A stretch of 64,000 bases of DNA, taken from positions 17,849,344 through 17,913,343 of the forward strand of contig NC_012877.2 of assembly GCF_000003195.3 (NCBI RefSeq), read 5' to 3'. A program made the translations under genes and the position numbers. Shown here piece by piece: positions 22,740 through 33,944 of this stretch (the stretch's first letter is position 1; the number at the start of each line of letters is the position of its first letter). A model generated the notes under the pieces. The model saw nothing but the letters and a program-made list of their open reading frames with translations, was not told the origin of the DNA and did not search any database. Origin of the DNA: Sorghum bicolor (lineage: Eukaryota > Streptophyta > Magnoliopsida > Poales > Poaceae).

Positions 22740-24506
22740 CAAGCCCCGGAGCATCTTATGTCTCCCACTTTAATTTCAAAGCATACTTGAATATGTTATA
22801 TCTATTGATGCATTACGTATAGGAGTTGTGATGAAACCTTTACTGCATTACACCTTTCCTTGTCTAGATATCTCATCACTACCTGGTTGTAGAGTTAGGA
22901 TCGAGTAGTAGCTTAGCCATGCTTTAATCGGTAGAAGTCGGGTGATATCCTGTCACCTGCGTGAAATAGGATCTGTTGTTAGGACCATGATTGGCTATAT
23001 GTGCTATCGTGGGAAAGAACTTGGTTTAAAATGACTTAAGCCGGGCAGAGTTTTGCAAGGTGGTACTAACTTCTTCTATGGCAGCTAAGGACCGATCGTT
23101 GTACGTCCTCTTGTCATGTTGAACGCATGCTTGACACTTAGTTGGCCGTAAGGATGAAAACGGTCGGAAATGTTCGAAAACGGAATTACAATGTAGAAAA
23201 TGAACGCGGTCGGTACGGAATATTTCTATATTTTAGCAATTAAAGAGTACAAAAAATGAATAAAAATGGTTGTGAAACCAACTGAAACAGACAAATTTTT
23301 ATGTTTGATAACGGTTTCATAATATAGAAAACGATATCATAATATAGAAAACGAAAGCGGTCGGTATGGACTATTTCCGTTCCGTTTTCATCCTTAGTTG
23401 GCCGGATAACTCGTTCCGACCGTGAAGCCTAGTAGTATGACTCAGGCCGGAAGACCGGCAAGTATAAAGTGCGCACTACCGGAGAAAGTGCAGTGTGCGG
23501 GGGGCCATTGGCGTAAGACCAAGGGCAGGTAATTTTAAAAGTCCTGATCTTCCTGGCAGAGTGGCAGCCCTGGGAGTGCGGCGCTGATCGGAGCCACGAT
23601 TCTTGAGTTGTACCAAAGGTGACCCGCTTGCTCTCCGATGGGGGATGCGTGGGTGAGTGCTAGGAATAACCCTCCAGCTGGATAGGAATCGATTCGAGTC
23701 ACACTCTCTCCCAGATAGTGAGAACTTGACAGAGCAGCGACAAACGTAGCATTCACTAAGTACTAATGGTTCTTAATGATGATGTTGAGGATAGCAAGAA
23801 AGAACATATGATAAAACTTGATATGGTTATTATTGTTTGCTAATAATCAAGTGAAGTGCTTAGTCTACGTGCTAATATAGTGGTAGGCTAATGATAATCA
23901 ATATGATGCTTATAAGAATGGTTTATTCTTGAGTCTAAGCATTTTGGCAAATTTATGAGTCAAGCCAGCTACACTTTATACGCAGCCTTGCATGATCCTT
24001 GGTGTCTTTGATTTTGGTTAGACAGGTAAGTCTAGCTGAGTACATCCTCGTACTCAGGGTTTATTCCCACCTATTGCAGATGATGTCTTTTATGATGGCT
24101 TCTGCAAGACCTGCCTTCATCCCACTGGGGATGAGGACTAAACCATTGGGCGCGGTTCTCTAACAGCTTCGTACCCTAATGCTTTTGGTGGAGGTGATGA
24201 GACTCTGGCAGTAACAAGAACTGATGAAATGTGTGTGTGTAAACTATTTTGCTTCCGCTACTTTGAACCTATGTTGTAATAACTAAGTACTCCGATGTGG
24301 TGCCGCTTCTTCGGCAATGAATGAACTATGTAACAATCATTGTATTGTGTTGAACTATTACAATCTTGGTATGTTGCAAAGTTGGTTTGAAATCCTTCAT
24401 GGTTTCGGTTGACTACCGGGATTATATGGGCTCAAGTGTGGAAACTCGATTGCTAGATCGATCATTTCTACACTTGAACACTTATAATTTGGACGGTTAT
24501 GTGACA
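22740..24506 (+). repeat. Element A 3' LTR, segment 3 of 3
   Basis: It begins CAAGCCCCGGAGCATC, directly continuing the sequence broken at 21081. It contains the GGACCGATCGTTGTACG block and ends GGACGGTTATGTGACA, matching the end of LTR-b (GGTCGGTTCTGTTACA). A hAT MITE is inserted at 23149-23396. Beyond 24506 the DNA switches to element X's protease region, so A was inserted in X. The expected A TSD copy here is CTTCC (24507-24511), but its partner is outside the window. Confidence 0.85.
23149..23396. mobile_element. hAT-type MITE (248 bp)
   Basis: The terminal inverted repeats are TAAGGATGAAAACGG (left) and CCGTTTTCATCCTTA (right). The flanking 8-bp TSD GTTGGCCG is perfect (23141-23148 and 23397-23404). 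Eight-bp TSDs and a TAGGGATGAAAACGG-like end are typical of short hAT-derived elements in grasses (family knowledge). It has no coding capacity. Inside it is AT-rich, with direct repeats of ATAATATAGAAAACGA near 23320-23355. Confidence 0.88.
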
Positions 24507-25775
24507 CTTCCATCAAAACTCTCCATCAGAACCGACTGCTTGGATTGGTAGAATCTCATAATCGGCAACTTTGAGGAAATCTTTCTCCCAAGCCTCTCCT
24601 GATATACACTTAGTTCATTCATAAGTATCTGATTTTGCTGATGCAATGATGTAGGAAGAATCCCAGGAACAACCTCAATTTTATCACCTACCCATTACAC
24701 AAGGCATTGGTGCATTGTGGAAGGAATACAACAGTTGGCATGAATCCAATCTCTCCCCAACAGCAAACTATATGCACCTTTTCCATTGATAAGAAAGAAA
24801 GTCATCGACAAGGTCTTGCTACCGATTGTCAACTCAACACATACAGCTCCCTTAGCTGGAGACACAATACCTTCAAAGTCCTTCAACATCATATCAGTCT
24901 TGGTTAAATCTTGGTCTCCTTTACCAAGTTTCCGATACATCACATAGGGCATGATATTAATTGCAGCTCCCCCATCGATAAGTATTTTCAAAACCGGCTG
25001 CCCATTAACCCTGCCCTTAACAAATAAAGCTTTAAGATGCTGCCTTTCATCAACGGAAGACTTCTCAAAGACAGCCGTCATTGCATTAAGTACCATCTGA
25101 GCTATCTGATCAGGGATATTTATCTCTTCATCATCACTAAAAGGTGCGAGAAACTCCATCGGCAACATAAACACCATATTGACATCTGTCGATGGTCCTT
25201 TTCCTTTCCCGTCCAACCGCTGCCGATCTTTAGGTTTAGAAGAATTTTCTTCTCTATACCGATCTTCCAGACGCTCTCGTTGCATCCTCCTTCTCTGTGT
25301 CCTTGTTAATCCCTCCGGGCACCATCGGGGAATATTCGTCTTCCACACTGGTTGATAACGGACTTCCTTTGATTCTACACGATGAATATATGAATATCTG
25401 TAAAATATAAACTCATCGGGAAACCGTGCATCTGTCATTTCTTCAAGTTCTTTAAGATTTCTGGGGAAAGGACTGACACGTTCACCAAGCCTATCATGCA
25501 CACTGAGTCTGCCCCCCAGCCGATTGTGAACTGACATTCTTCCCCTAATCGGTCCATTGAAGCATCGATCATCATTTTGATACCTCTGATCTGACCGATC
25601 ATGCCGACGATAACCATTCCATTCAGGATAATCCTGAACAGTTGGCAGCTTGATATTTCCTTCCCGGCAATGAACAAAGAACGGGCTATCCCAATGATCC
25701 CTGTGCCGATTCCATTCTTGTCGACGCCTTTCCTCCATACTACACCACAACACCGCATCGGCGTCAGACATCTAA
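24507..25775 (-). pseudogene. Element X gag C-terminus and retropepsin, truncated both ends
   Basis: This minus-strand frame from 25775 is part of X's gag-protease gene; its 5' part lies at 42827-45252 on the other side of the CACTA insert. It contains a basic, R/E/Q-rich gag tail (EERRRQEWNRHRD; TRTQRRRMQRERLEDRYRE). An aspartic protease follows, with LIDGGAAINIMP (active Asp codon at 24974-24976) and LLLGRDWIHAN. The DGG form and the NCCIPSTMHQCL block after the flap are typical of one group of plant Ty3 elements (Tat-like, tentative). A TAA at 24693-24695, explained by CAA to TAA, ends the long frame; beyond it the frame is open again to 24507. Element A's LTR then cuts the gene; RT and integrase lie outside the window. 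Confidence 0.85.
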
Positions 25776-25960
25776 CACTAAAAAAATATATTTATCAATG
25801 GACAATCTCACGCTAAAGATGACACACAGACGATCTGTCGCTGATTCCTCTTTTAAGGATTCATTATCTGACGCTATAGGTACCTATCTTTAAGGATCAA
25901 CTGTCTGTCGCTAAAATCAAATACATCGTCAATCGGTCTGTCGCCAAAAATAAATGGGCC
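25776..25960. repeat. CACTA left sub-terminal repeat cluster
   Basis: About four copies of a TCTGTCGCTA-like motif are present: GATCTGTCGCTG at 25829, CTGACGCTATA near 25869, CTGTCTGTCGCTAAAA near 25901 and GGTCTGTCGCCAAAA near 25937. These regions bind the element's own TNPA-type protein in En/Spm (family knowledge). The motif reads in the same direction as in the right cluster. Confidence 0.8.
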
Positions 25961-26063
25961 CCACCTAGTACACATGCCCGCTTACATTCAGCTCGCGCGC
26001 CTACTTACATCAAGCTCCCGCGCAAATTTTTGGTGGCCTAGCCCACGAGTATAGAAACCCTAG

Positions 26064-26483
26064 ATGGACAATCGAGTCCGTCCAGGTCCCAAATTTTCTG
26101 CCTGCCGCCGCCCGCCGCCCTCCAGAGCTCCCTCCCCTCCCAAATCCGAGCTGCTCATGCTCACAAACTTATGGCCGCCGCTGCCCTCTAGCTCCCTCGC
26201 CTCCAAATTGCAATCACCTGCTCACAGGCTTCTCCCCCACCGCCTCCCTTTAGCTCCCTCCACTCGCAAATCCCAGACCATCCCACCCAAGAAGCCCCCA
26301 GCTCGCTCGCCCCACCCACTCCCTTATCCAGATGGCTCATCCCCCGGAGACGGACGCCGGCGCTACTCCGGCCAACCACGACCTCGCCCTCCGCCGGTGA
26401 CTGTGCCCTCCGCTGGTGACTGTTCTGGCCAGCCACGACCTTGCCCTACTGCCACAGTCCTCAACCAGGCAGATATGCCCTAG
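26064..26483 (+). other. GC-rich leader of CACTA with an open frame of uncertain meaning
   Basis: A proline/serine-rich 139-codon frame starts ATGGACAATCGAG, just after GAAACCCTAG, in a C-rich patch. It contains no known domain, and its composition explains the open frame. It may be the 5' untranslated first exon of the transposon transcript or a captured host leader. Confidence 0.35.
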
Positions 26484-27872
26484 GCACCCCAAGCTCCTGG
26501 CCACTACCCCTGGAACAAGCTAAGGTGAATCACGCCGCCGGCCCCTAGTGCACGTGATTGGGAGCCCCTGTGACCCCGATTGGTATTCCTGCTGTAGATC
26601 CATTGGTATGTCTAGATGCTCTCCCCTGCATCTTTATTTTTTATTGCTTGTTGCTGTCATAATCTTGGTACAAATTCTTTTTGGCTGCGCTAGCTTTTTA
26701 GTAGACTTGGATTGGTGTGTTTGGAGCTCAGATTGTAGGTAAAAATTTCCTGAGTAGCACAATAGATAGGTTAAAGAAATTTCTTTATTTTTGGACATGG
26801 ATTTGTGGGTTTCGGAACTTGCTTTACTGTAAGGGAAAAACATAATAGCAGATTCTGTACAGATTAATTCTGTTAGAAGCCAAGTAGTATGCTACGCAGA
26901 ATTACTACATACATGCCACACGTCTCTTGCAAGTTCCGAGTACTACTCTACAAACACAACCAATCTGCATGGGCTCTATATATGGTAGGATATCTGCACC
27001 CATGTCCTCGCAGAATGCTGCAAGAGCATCACATGACTTCTCCTGCAAGAACCAATGAATTAATTTATTATCTTGCCAAATTTACCATCCAACCTATACA
27101 ATTATGGAAAAGGTTGATTGCTTGCTGCCCATTTATATAGAATAGAAAACATCATCTTCATTAGTTATTTTTGTAAGCAATGGGCATGTAACTTGCAGGA
27201 TAGGTACAGCCATCTTCTGCTTTTTAAGGAAAGATGCTTTAAATTTTACCAGCCATGAAATTATTTGCATAGCCTGAAACAATCATTTGAAAGAACTTAA
27301 TTATCTGTACATAAGTTGGGAGATATATTAGAGGATGCTGATAGATATATTAGAGGATGCTGATAGCTGATCTGTACATAAGTTGGCAAGTGTTGAAAGC
27401 TAAAAATAAACTTCTTTAATTTCTTATGGTGGCGATTGGTGATTCTGTGCAGTGGTTATGTTCCTAGCTATTTATTAGTGATGTTAGTTCTGAATGTATG
27501 TATGTAAGTATGTATGTGTAGTACCAATTCTGAGGCTGCATCACACATGCTTTCTAATTATTCTCTGTTTCACTTGTTTTCCATCACAGATGCTAGCTAC
27601 GAAAGAAATTATTTTTCATGTTTTCTGAATCTGTTTGTGTCACTTATATTTGAGATCATCCAGCATGTCTAAGTTCAAGAGATCATGCAGAAGCTAGCAT
27701 AATTGATTTGTTCTTTCTGATTCATTTCAGCGCCCTAGGTGAAAGTATTGTGGAGCTGGCCCACTAACCCCAGTGAGTTGCAGATCTGCTGCATCGACGT
27801 CGTTCTCTTCTCATTGCTTGCAGTCAACATATCCAAGTACTGCAGGTACATGCTCAGTCCCCACAAATAATT
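26484..27872 (+). other. Non-coding stretch upstream of the TNP2 gene
   Basis: This is 1.4 kb of AT-rich DNA without a supported gene. A local duplication (TTAGAGGATGCTGATAGATA twice at about 27329-27371) is itself bracketed by two copies of CTGTACATAAGTTGG. A pyrimidine-AG boundary near 27728-27731 could be an acceptor of a leader intron. Confidence 0.6.
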
Positions 27873-30137
27873 ATGGATAAAACATGGATCAATAGTGATG
27901 CTAGGCACACAAAGGCATATTTGCAAGGGATCAACAGTTTCCTAGCTTTTGCATTTTGAAATTCAGCAGTAGGGGACAAGATACTATGCCCTTGCAGAAA
28001 GTGTGTTAATTCATTTTGGAGAGACTCGAGTGATATACTAGAGCACTTGATATGTGATGGGTTTCTAAAGGGGTACACAACTTGGAACTTGCATGGGGAA
28101 GCTAGTTCCTCTTATGTAAATACCGACAATGTTGATGGTGCTGGTGTTGGTCCTGTGGAAGAGTCTAGTGAAGAGGAAGACATATCTGAATTGCTTAGAG
28201 ACATAGCTTGTGGTTTAGATGTTAGAGGGGATTTCGAAGATGATAGTTCAGTTGACCTTCCTAAAGAACTAGTTGACCTCCAGAAGTTGGTAGAAGCTAA
28301 TAGTCAAGAATTATTTCCTAATTGCAAGAAGTACACGAAACTGCGTTTCTTGATTAGGCTTCTTCACATCAGGCTCCTTGGAGGATGGACTGACAAAAGT
28401 TTTGACCTTATACTAGATCTATTTAATGAGGTCTTACTTGAGGGTTCAACACTACCCAAAAACTACTATGAAACTAAGAAACTGATTAAGTCCATAGGAC
28501 TTGGGTACATCAGTATTCATGCATGTGAAAATGATTGCATTCTGTATTGGAAGGACAATGAAAAGTATGAATCATGTCCAATGTGTAAGGCTTCATGTTG
28601 GAAATCAGCTAGGAAGAGTCTAGATGGTAAACATGTGTACAAGGTTCCTAAAAAGGTTCTTCTGTACTTTTCGATAAAAAAGGCTCCAAAGATTGTTTAT
28701 GTGTTCTAAAATAGCAAGTCTAACAAGATGGCATGATGAGGAGAGAACTAGAGATGATGTTCTTAGGTATCCTACAGATTCTCCTCTATGGAAAGACTTT
28801 GATCTTAAACATCCTGAGTTTGCAAAGGATAGCAGAAATATGCGTCTTGCTTTTGCCACTGATGGTTTTAATTCTTATAGAACCCAAAGTATTAGCTATA
28901 GTATTTGGCCTCGTATCTGTATTCCCTATAATTTTCCACCATCAATATGCATGAAGCAATCAAATTTCATACTCTCTTTGCTAATGCCTAGAAAACATGC
29001 TCCTGGTAGTGATATGGATGTTTATCTCCAGCCACTTGTGAATGTTTTGGAAGATATGTTTGTTAAGGGGGTTAGAACATATGATGCTTCGATGGGTGAG
29101 TATTTCCAATTACGGGCAGCAGTCTTGTGGACTATTACAGACTTTCTAGGTCTAGGCTATGCATCTGGTTGTGTCACTGCTGGTGAAGCGGCGTGTCCTG
29201 ATTGCCACTCATATACTTGTTCACACAGACTTGGTAATGGCAGCAAGACTTGTTATATGGGCCACCGTAGGTTTTTGGATGAAAAACACCCATTTAGGTT
29301 CGACGTTGATAAGTTTGGTTCAACTGAATTTAAGCAGGCACCTGCTCCGCTTTCTGGGGAGGAAGTGTTGGAGTGCACAAAAGATATTGTTACAGTTTTT
29401 GGCAAGGATCCAACTAGAAAGACACCATCAAGGAAGAAACGCAAGTTAGGGGAGCCATTGGTCATTTTTAAAAGGAGGTCTATTTGGTTTAAACTTAGCT
29501 ATTGGAAAGATTTAATGTTGAGACATAATTTTGATGTCATGCACATAGGAAAAAATGTGTATGAGAACTTTGTTAATACATTCTTAGGCACCAATGGAAA
29601 ATGTAAGGATAATCTAAATTCTCGCTTAGACCTTCGGGCTTTAGGTATTAGAAGTGATCTTCACCCTGTTGATGTTGAAGACCAATTTTATTTACCACCT
29701 GCACCATATTCAATGAGTCCTGAGGAGAAGAAATTATTTTGTGAAGTACTAAAAGGAGTCAAGTTTCCTGCTGGTTATGCATCTGGTATACGACACAATG
29801 TTCATGTTAATGAGAGAAAGGTGTTTGGCCTTAAGAGTCATGAATGCCACATCATTCTACAACACTTACTACCACTTGCTGTGAGGAAAGTATTGCGAGA
29901 AGTAGTTAGTGCTGCAGTGATCCGTGTTAGTCAATTCTTCAAGAGAATCTGTGCTCCTGTTTTCCACAAAAGTGATATGGATTGTTTAGAGGCTAAAATA
30001 GCTGAAACCTTGAGCCTTCTAGAAACTATATTCCTTCCCTCGGTTTTTGACATTATGGTACATCTGATGGTTCATCTTCCTGCCCAAGCAAGACTAGCTG
30101 GTCCAGTACATTTCCCTAGCATGTGGCCTGTTGAGAG
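27873..30137 (+). pseudogene. CACTA TNP2-type transposase, main exon (two breaks)
   Basis: It starts at ATG 27873 (MDKTWINSD). The transposase-associated domain holds CPCRKC and LICDGFLKGYTTWNLHGE. An acidic linker follows, then the Transposase_21 core (YSIWPRICIPYNFPPSICMKQ; DVYLQPLVNVLEDMF; ACPDCHSYTCSHRL). A DUF4218-like region (LPLAVRKVLREVV; FFKRICAPV; FDIMVHLMVHLP) comes last. This protein cuts the transposon ends in En/Spm relatives. Two defects are visible: TGA at 27957-27959 in place of a probable CGA, and a one-base frameshift near 28680-28700, where the frame ending at 28709 must pass to the frame giving MCSKIASLTRWHDEER. The exon ends at a GT donor in GTTGAGAG|GTAATT. Confidence 0.9.
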
Positions 30138-30225
30138 GTAATTTCTGTGAGTGTATTGCAGCATACATATAAAAAATGCGTAATATTTTACAACATAATC
30201 ATCCTATTATATTTATGTTCTATAG

Positions 30226-30683
30226 GTTTTTGATGAGGTTGAAAGGTGATGTTCGTACAAAAAACCATCCGGAGGGGTCTATTATGGAGGGTTCAATGTT
30301 TTATGAGAGCCTTACACTATGTGGACACTATTTACATAGCAGAGCGCTTAGAAATGTTGAAGGGCTGCAAGATGAAAAATCTACAACCCCTTTCTTTGAT
30401 AGCATTGGTCGGGGTTTAGCTGGGAAGTGCACAGTGAGTTTAGACCATAAGACTTGGTTGTAAGCACACAGATATGTGTTATTCAACTATGAGGATATAG
30501 GGCCTTACTTGGAGTAAAATATGTTTCAGTTCAAACCACATGTTTAGATTCTCTTGCATGGTACGATGAGAAATTCACCTTTGCAGAAAGTATGGTCACT
30601 ATCTATTATCGATTTGTGTTCGAAACCAATGAGCTATCAACCGAATGCAACATGAATGCTTCCATGAGTGGTTTAGGTCGCAC
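30226..30683 (+). pseudogene. TNP2-type transposase, second exon region (stop-containing)
   Basis: It follows a TTCTATAG acceptor after an 88-bp intron. It continues the DUF4218-linked part (FLMRLKGDVRTKNHPEGS, FYESLTLCGHYLHS). TAA at 30461-30463 sits where a glutamine codon is expected, before AHRYVLFNYEDI, typical of this protein. A further stop follows after PYLE, so one or more small introns or further damage lie here. The HECFHEWFRSH block ends at a GT donor at 30684. Confidence 0.75.
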
Positions 30684-30766
30684 GTAAGTAGGAAGACAAC
30701 TTAACACATGTCATGTAAGCTGAACTGCTCATTTTACCTTAATAATTATATTCTTACTAATCTTAG

Positions 30767-31288
30767 GTGGAAGAAATCTGTCAGGAAGTACCAGATGAGA
30801 TACAAATCTTAGCCAAGGAGCCAATCATGAGTGCACAAAAATATAGTAGCTACACAATAAATGGATTTGATTTTCACACTAAGTCCTATGATGTGGGGAG
30901 GTCTGTCCAAAATAGTGGGGTTGCTCTGGTTTCAGAGTCAACATGCTTTGAAAGGGGTGATAATGATAATGTCATAATAGGAAACAAGACTTATTATGAT
31001 ATTATAAAGGAGATAGTTGAACTGAACTATAACAAGAGAGGAAATATTGTTCTTTTCAAGTGTGATTGGGTTGACAACCGTGTGCGGGGCAAATGGGTTA
31101 AAACTGATCAGTTTGGGGTCACCACTGTCAACTTTAAACATTTATTCAATACTGGTGAAAAATTATCAGATGAGCCTTTCATACTAGTATCACAAGCTGT
31201 GCAAGTCTTCTATGTGCCTGAACATGCTGGTTCTGAGTGGGTTTCTGTTCATCAATCCAAACCAAGAGACTTCTATGATATGGATTGA
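30767..31288 (+). pseudogene. TNP2-type transposase, C-terminal exon (DUF4216-like)
   Basis: It follows an AATCTTAG acceptor and runs 173 codons to TGA. The region YTINGFDFHTKSYD, YYDIIKEIVELNY and VLFKCDWVD is the DUF4216-like domain found at the C-terminus of plant CACTA transposases. The end VFYVPEHAGSEWVSVHQSKPRDFYDM is also usual. No internal stop is seen. The stretch to the copia insertion (31289-31546) contains only degraded continuation and intron-like DNA. Confidence 0.85.
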
Positions 31289-31546
31289 CCAATGGACTTG
31301 TTCAAGTATCAGTGAGCTAATTCCTAGAAGTCTCCGCAAACCAATGGACTTGTTCTCCCATTGCCTAATCTAAATGCAATGGTGACTGTGGATGTTATTA
31401 ATGGGGTTGTACCCACTATTATGACAGACATAGATGGTATAATTGTTGAGCCTAAAAAGTAAGTTTTATTTCTGCAGTATTTGATTGCCTCATTGATACT
31501 TGAAAACTTTATTCCAATCAGTTTGTATTATTTCTTATCTAAGGAA

Positions 31547-32070
31547 TGATAGACATAATCTGTGCATAGGATCGACTAGCAGTAGATCTAGGCGGGTATG
31601 TTCTTTGATTTGTAAACAACAGATGCATATCCTTATACAAGATCTAATACAAGAACTGTAAATACAAGGATTAAATAGATCGGGATTAATAGGATTAGAC
31701 CGTCGACGGTAGGAGCAGCAGGGGCGGCGGAAGACGATCCCGAGGCCATCACGTCAGTGGCGGGGTTGATCTTCGACGACGTCGGTGGTGGCAGTGATGC
31801 GGACGTCGAGACGGCGCAGATCCGGCGTTGGTGAGTCTTCCCGTCGCTGGCTGCGCTCCCTGGATCGGTTAGGGTTTCTAGGGTTTGGATGTCGGTTGGG
31901 AGGAGTGGCAACTGTTCAACTCATGAACAGTGCCGCCGGCCCCCACCTCTTATTTATAGCGCAGTGCGACGGGGGCCCACCAACCATATAGGGTTGGGCG
32001 CCCCCGATCAGGGCGCGAGTCAAGGCCCAATAAGGCCGTTGGGCCATATTAGTGGGAGATCAAACCAACA
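31547..32070 (-). repeat. Copia K 3' LTR
   Basis: On the minus strand it begins TGTTGGTTTGATCTCC and ends GATTATGTCTATCA. A TATA box (CTATAAATAAG, minus strand) is at about 31950-31960. The partner LTR is 37513-38036. Minus-strand frames in the LTR (for example 31633-31911) have no known domain. Confidence 0.93.
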
Positions 32071-32090
32071 TTCTCCCCCTTGATCTCACT
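32071..32090 (-). promoter_or_regulatory. Polypurine tract of copia K
   Basis: On the minus strand GATCAAGGGGGAGAATG abuts the 3' LTR. This is the standard plus-strand primer form in plant copia elements. Confidence 0.8.
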
Positions 32091-32267
32091 CTATTCTTTG
32101 TCTGTATTCTTTCTTTTCAAACTCTTTTACCTTATTTATTTCATCACAAATTAGTGCATAGAACTGAGTCATCATCACGGTCTATCGCCGATAGACTTGA
32201 CAGCTACAAATACACTTCTCTGATCTGAAACAAATTCTGTTATTCTTTGATCCTCTTTGTCCAGGAA

Positions 32268-33944
32268 TCATAGGCTTTCCCTTAAACCCATGCCGGCTAC
32301 GTGTTCTCTAAACACGCTGGGTGGTAAGCCTTTGGTAAGCGGATCCGCAAGCATCTTTTCAGTGATTATATGCTCAAGCTTTATGAGATGATCCCGGATC
32401 TTATCTTTCACAACATAGTACTTTATGTCAATGTGTTTGGCAGCACCACTTGACCTATTGTTGTGTGCATATTCTACTGCTGGATTATTATCGCAGTATA
32501 ACTGTAGTAGTTTAGTGATGTTATCAACCACTCTCAAACCGGGTATGAACTTCTTTAACCAGTTCACCTGCCCCGACGCCTCAAAACATGCTACAAATTC
32601 GGCATACATTGTGGACGATGTAGTGACCGTCTGTAATTTGCTTTTCCACGATATGGCTCCATTTGCGAGAGTAAATACATAGCCTGACGTGGACTTTCTA
32701 TTATCTCCCGCATAATCTGAATCTGAATATCCTACTATCTGTAGGGAATCTGATCTTCTGTATGTAAGCATGAGGCTCTTTGTTCCTTGCAAATAACGCA
32801 AGACTTTCTTTACTAATTTCCAGTGTTCCACACCTGGATTACTCTGAAATCTGCCAAGCAACCTGGTTGCAAAAGCTAAGTCAGGGCGAGTACATACTTG
32901 AGCGTACTGTAAACTTCCAACAGCCGAAGCATATGGAACTGATCTCATCTGATTGAGCTCATACTCATTCTTGGGACACTGAAAATCCCCATATCTGTCG
33001 CCCTTGACTATCGGTGCAGGTGACGCACTACATTTGTGCATATTGTATCTCTCTAGAACTTTTTCTATATATGCTTTCTGTGATAATCCCAATACCCCCT
33101 TCTTTCTGTCTCGGTGAATCTCTATGCCCAAAACATATGATGCTTCACCAAGATCTTTCATGTCAAACTTCGAGGACAAGAATTTCTTTGTTTCCTGCAG
33201 TAGACCGACGTCACTACTTGCGAGTAGGATATCATCCACATACAAGATTAGGAAGATGTACTTCCCATTCTTAAACTTTGCATAAACGCATTTGTCCTCT
33301 ACATTCTGTTTAAACCCAAAACTTCTTATGGTCTCATCAAACTTCAAATACCTTGAAGCTTGTTTTAATCCATAAATGGATTTCTTTAGGCGGCATCCCA
33401 TTCGCTCTTTTCCTTCCACGACAAAACCTTTTGGTTGTGCCATGTAAACATTTTCCTCCAAATCCCCATGTAGGAATGCCGTCTTAACATCCATCTGATG
33501 TAATTCTAAATCATAATGTGCTACTAGAGCCATTATGATCCTGAAAGGATCCTTACATGAGACTGGAGAGAATGTCTCATTGTAATCAATCCCTTCTCTT
33601 TGTGTAAAGCCTTTTGCCACAAGTCGCGCTTTAAATCTTTCTACATTCCCTTGGGAGTCATACTTTGTTTTGTAGACCCATTTACAGCCTACTGTTTTGG
33701 CTCCTTTAGGAATTTCTTCTAAATCCCAAACTCCATTGGAGTTCATGGATTTCATCTCTTCTATCATAGCTTCTAGCCACTTCTGTGAGTTGGCGCTTCT
33801 CATGGCCTCATCATATGAGGTGGGATCACCCTCCATATGAAATTCCTCTGTGTTAAAAACTTCATAGTCATCTGGGATAGCTGACCTTCTGACTCTTTGA
33901 GATCTTCTCGGTGCCTCCACAGTTGGCACCTCGTCTGGTTGGGG
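32268..33944 (-). CDS. Copia K reverse transcriptase and RNase H
   Basis: This is the part of the K polyprotein after the in-frame TAG, ending at 32268. The RT has KWVYKTKYDSQGNVERFKARLVAKG, TAFLHGDLEENVYM, SIYGLKQAS and the catalytic LYVDDILLASS. RNase H has VGYSDSDYAGD and the terminal ADPLTKGLPPSVF block. Just after QASR two residues usually present (a Q-W pair before YLKF) are missing, suggesting a 6-bp deletion. It probably has no start of its own, because copia pol is made as one polyprotein; the first GTG at 33929 is not a credible start. Apart from the two-residue gap, no damage is visible. Confidence 0.88.
   Translation of the reverse strand, partial: PQPDEVPTVEAPRRSQRVRRSAIPDDYEVFNTEEFHMEGDPTSYDEAMRSANSQKWLEAMIEEMKSMNSNGVWDLEEIPKGAKTVGCKWVYKTKYDSQGNVERFKARLVAKGFTQREGIDYNETFSPVSCKDPFRIIMALVAHYDLELHQMDVKTAFLHGDLEENVYMAQPKGFVVEGKERMGCRLKKSIYGLKQASRYLKFDETIRSFGFKQNVEDKCVYAKFKNGKYIFLILYVDDILLASSDVGLLQETKKFLSSKFDMKDLGEASYVLGIEIHRDRKKGVLGLSQKAYIEKVLERYNMHKCSASPAPIVKGDRYGDFQCPKNEYELNQMRSVPYASAVGSLQYAQVCTRPDLAFATRLLGRFQSNPGVEHWKLVKKVLRYLQGTKSLMLTYRRSDSLQIVGYSDSDYAGDNRKSTSGYVFTLANGAISWKSKLQTVTTSSTMYAEFVACFEASGQVNWLKKFIPGLRVVDNITKLLQLYCDNNPAVEYAHNNRSSGAAKHIDIKYYVVKDKIRDHLIKLEHIITEKMLADPLTKGLPPSVFREHVAGMGLRESL

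Noticed and set aside
23141..23148. Shared GTTGG in the TSDs of element B and the MITE as a common target signal
   Set aside because: The two insertions are of different classes with different TSD lengths; a five-base match is easily chance.
24695..25771. A 358-codon minus-strand ORF as a possible host gene
   Set aside because: It contains a retroviral-type protease and continues the gag gene found beyond the CACTA insert, so it is part of element X.
25771..25775. A 3-bp TSD for CACTA C
   Set aside because: TAA or TCT on the left does not match CCT on the right. The element ends are clear, but the TSD cannot be claimed.
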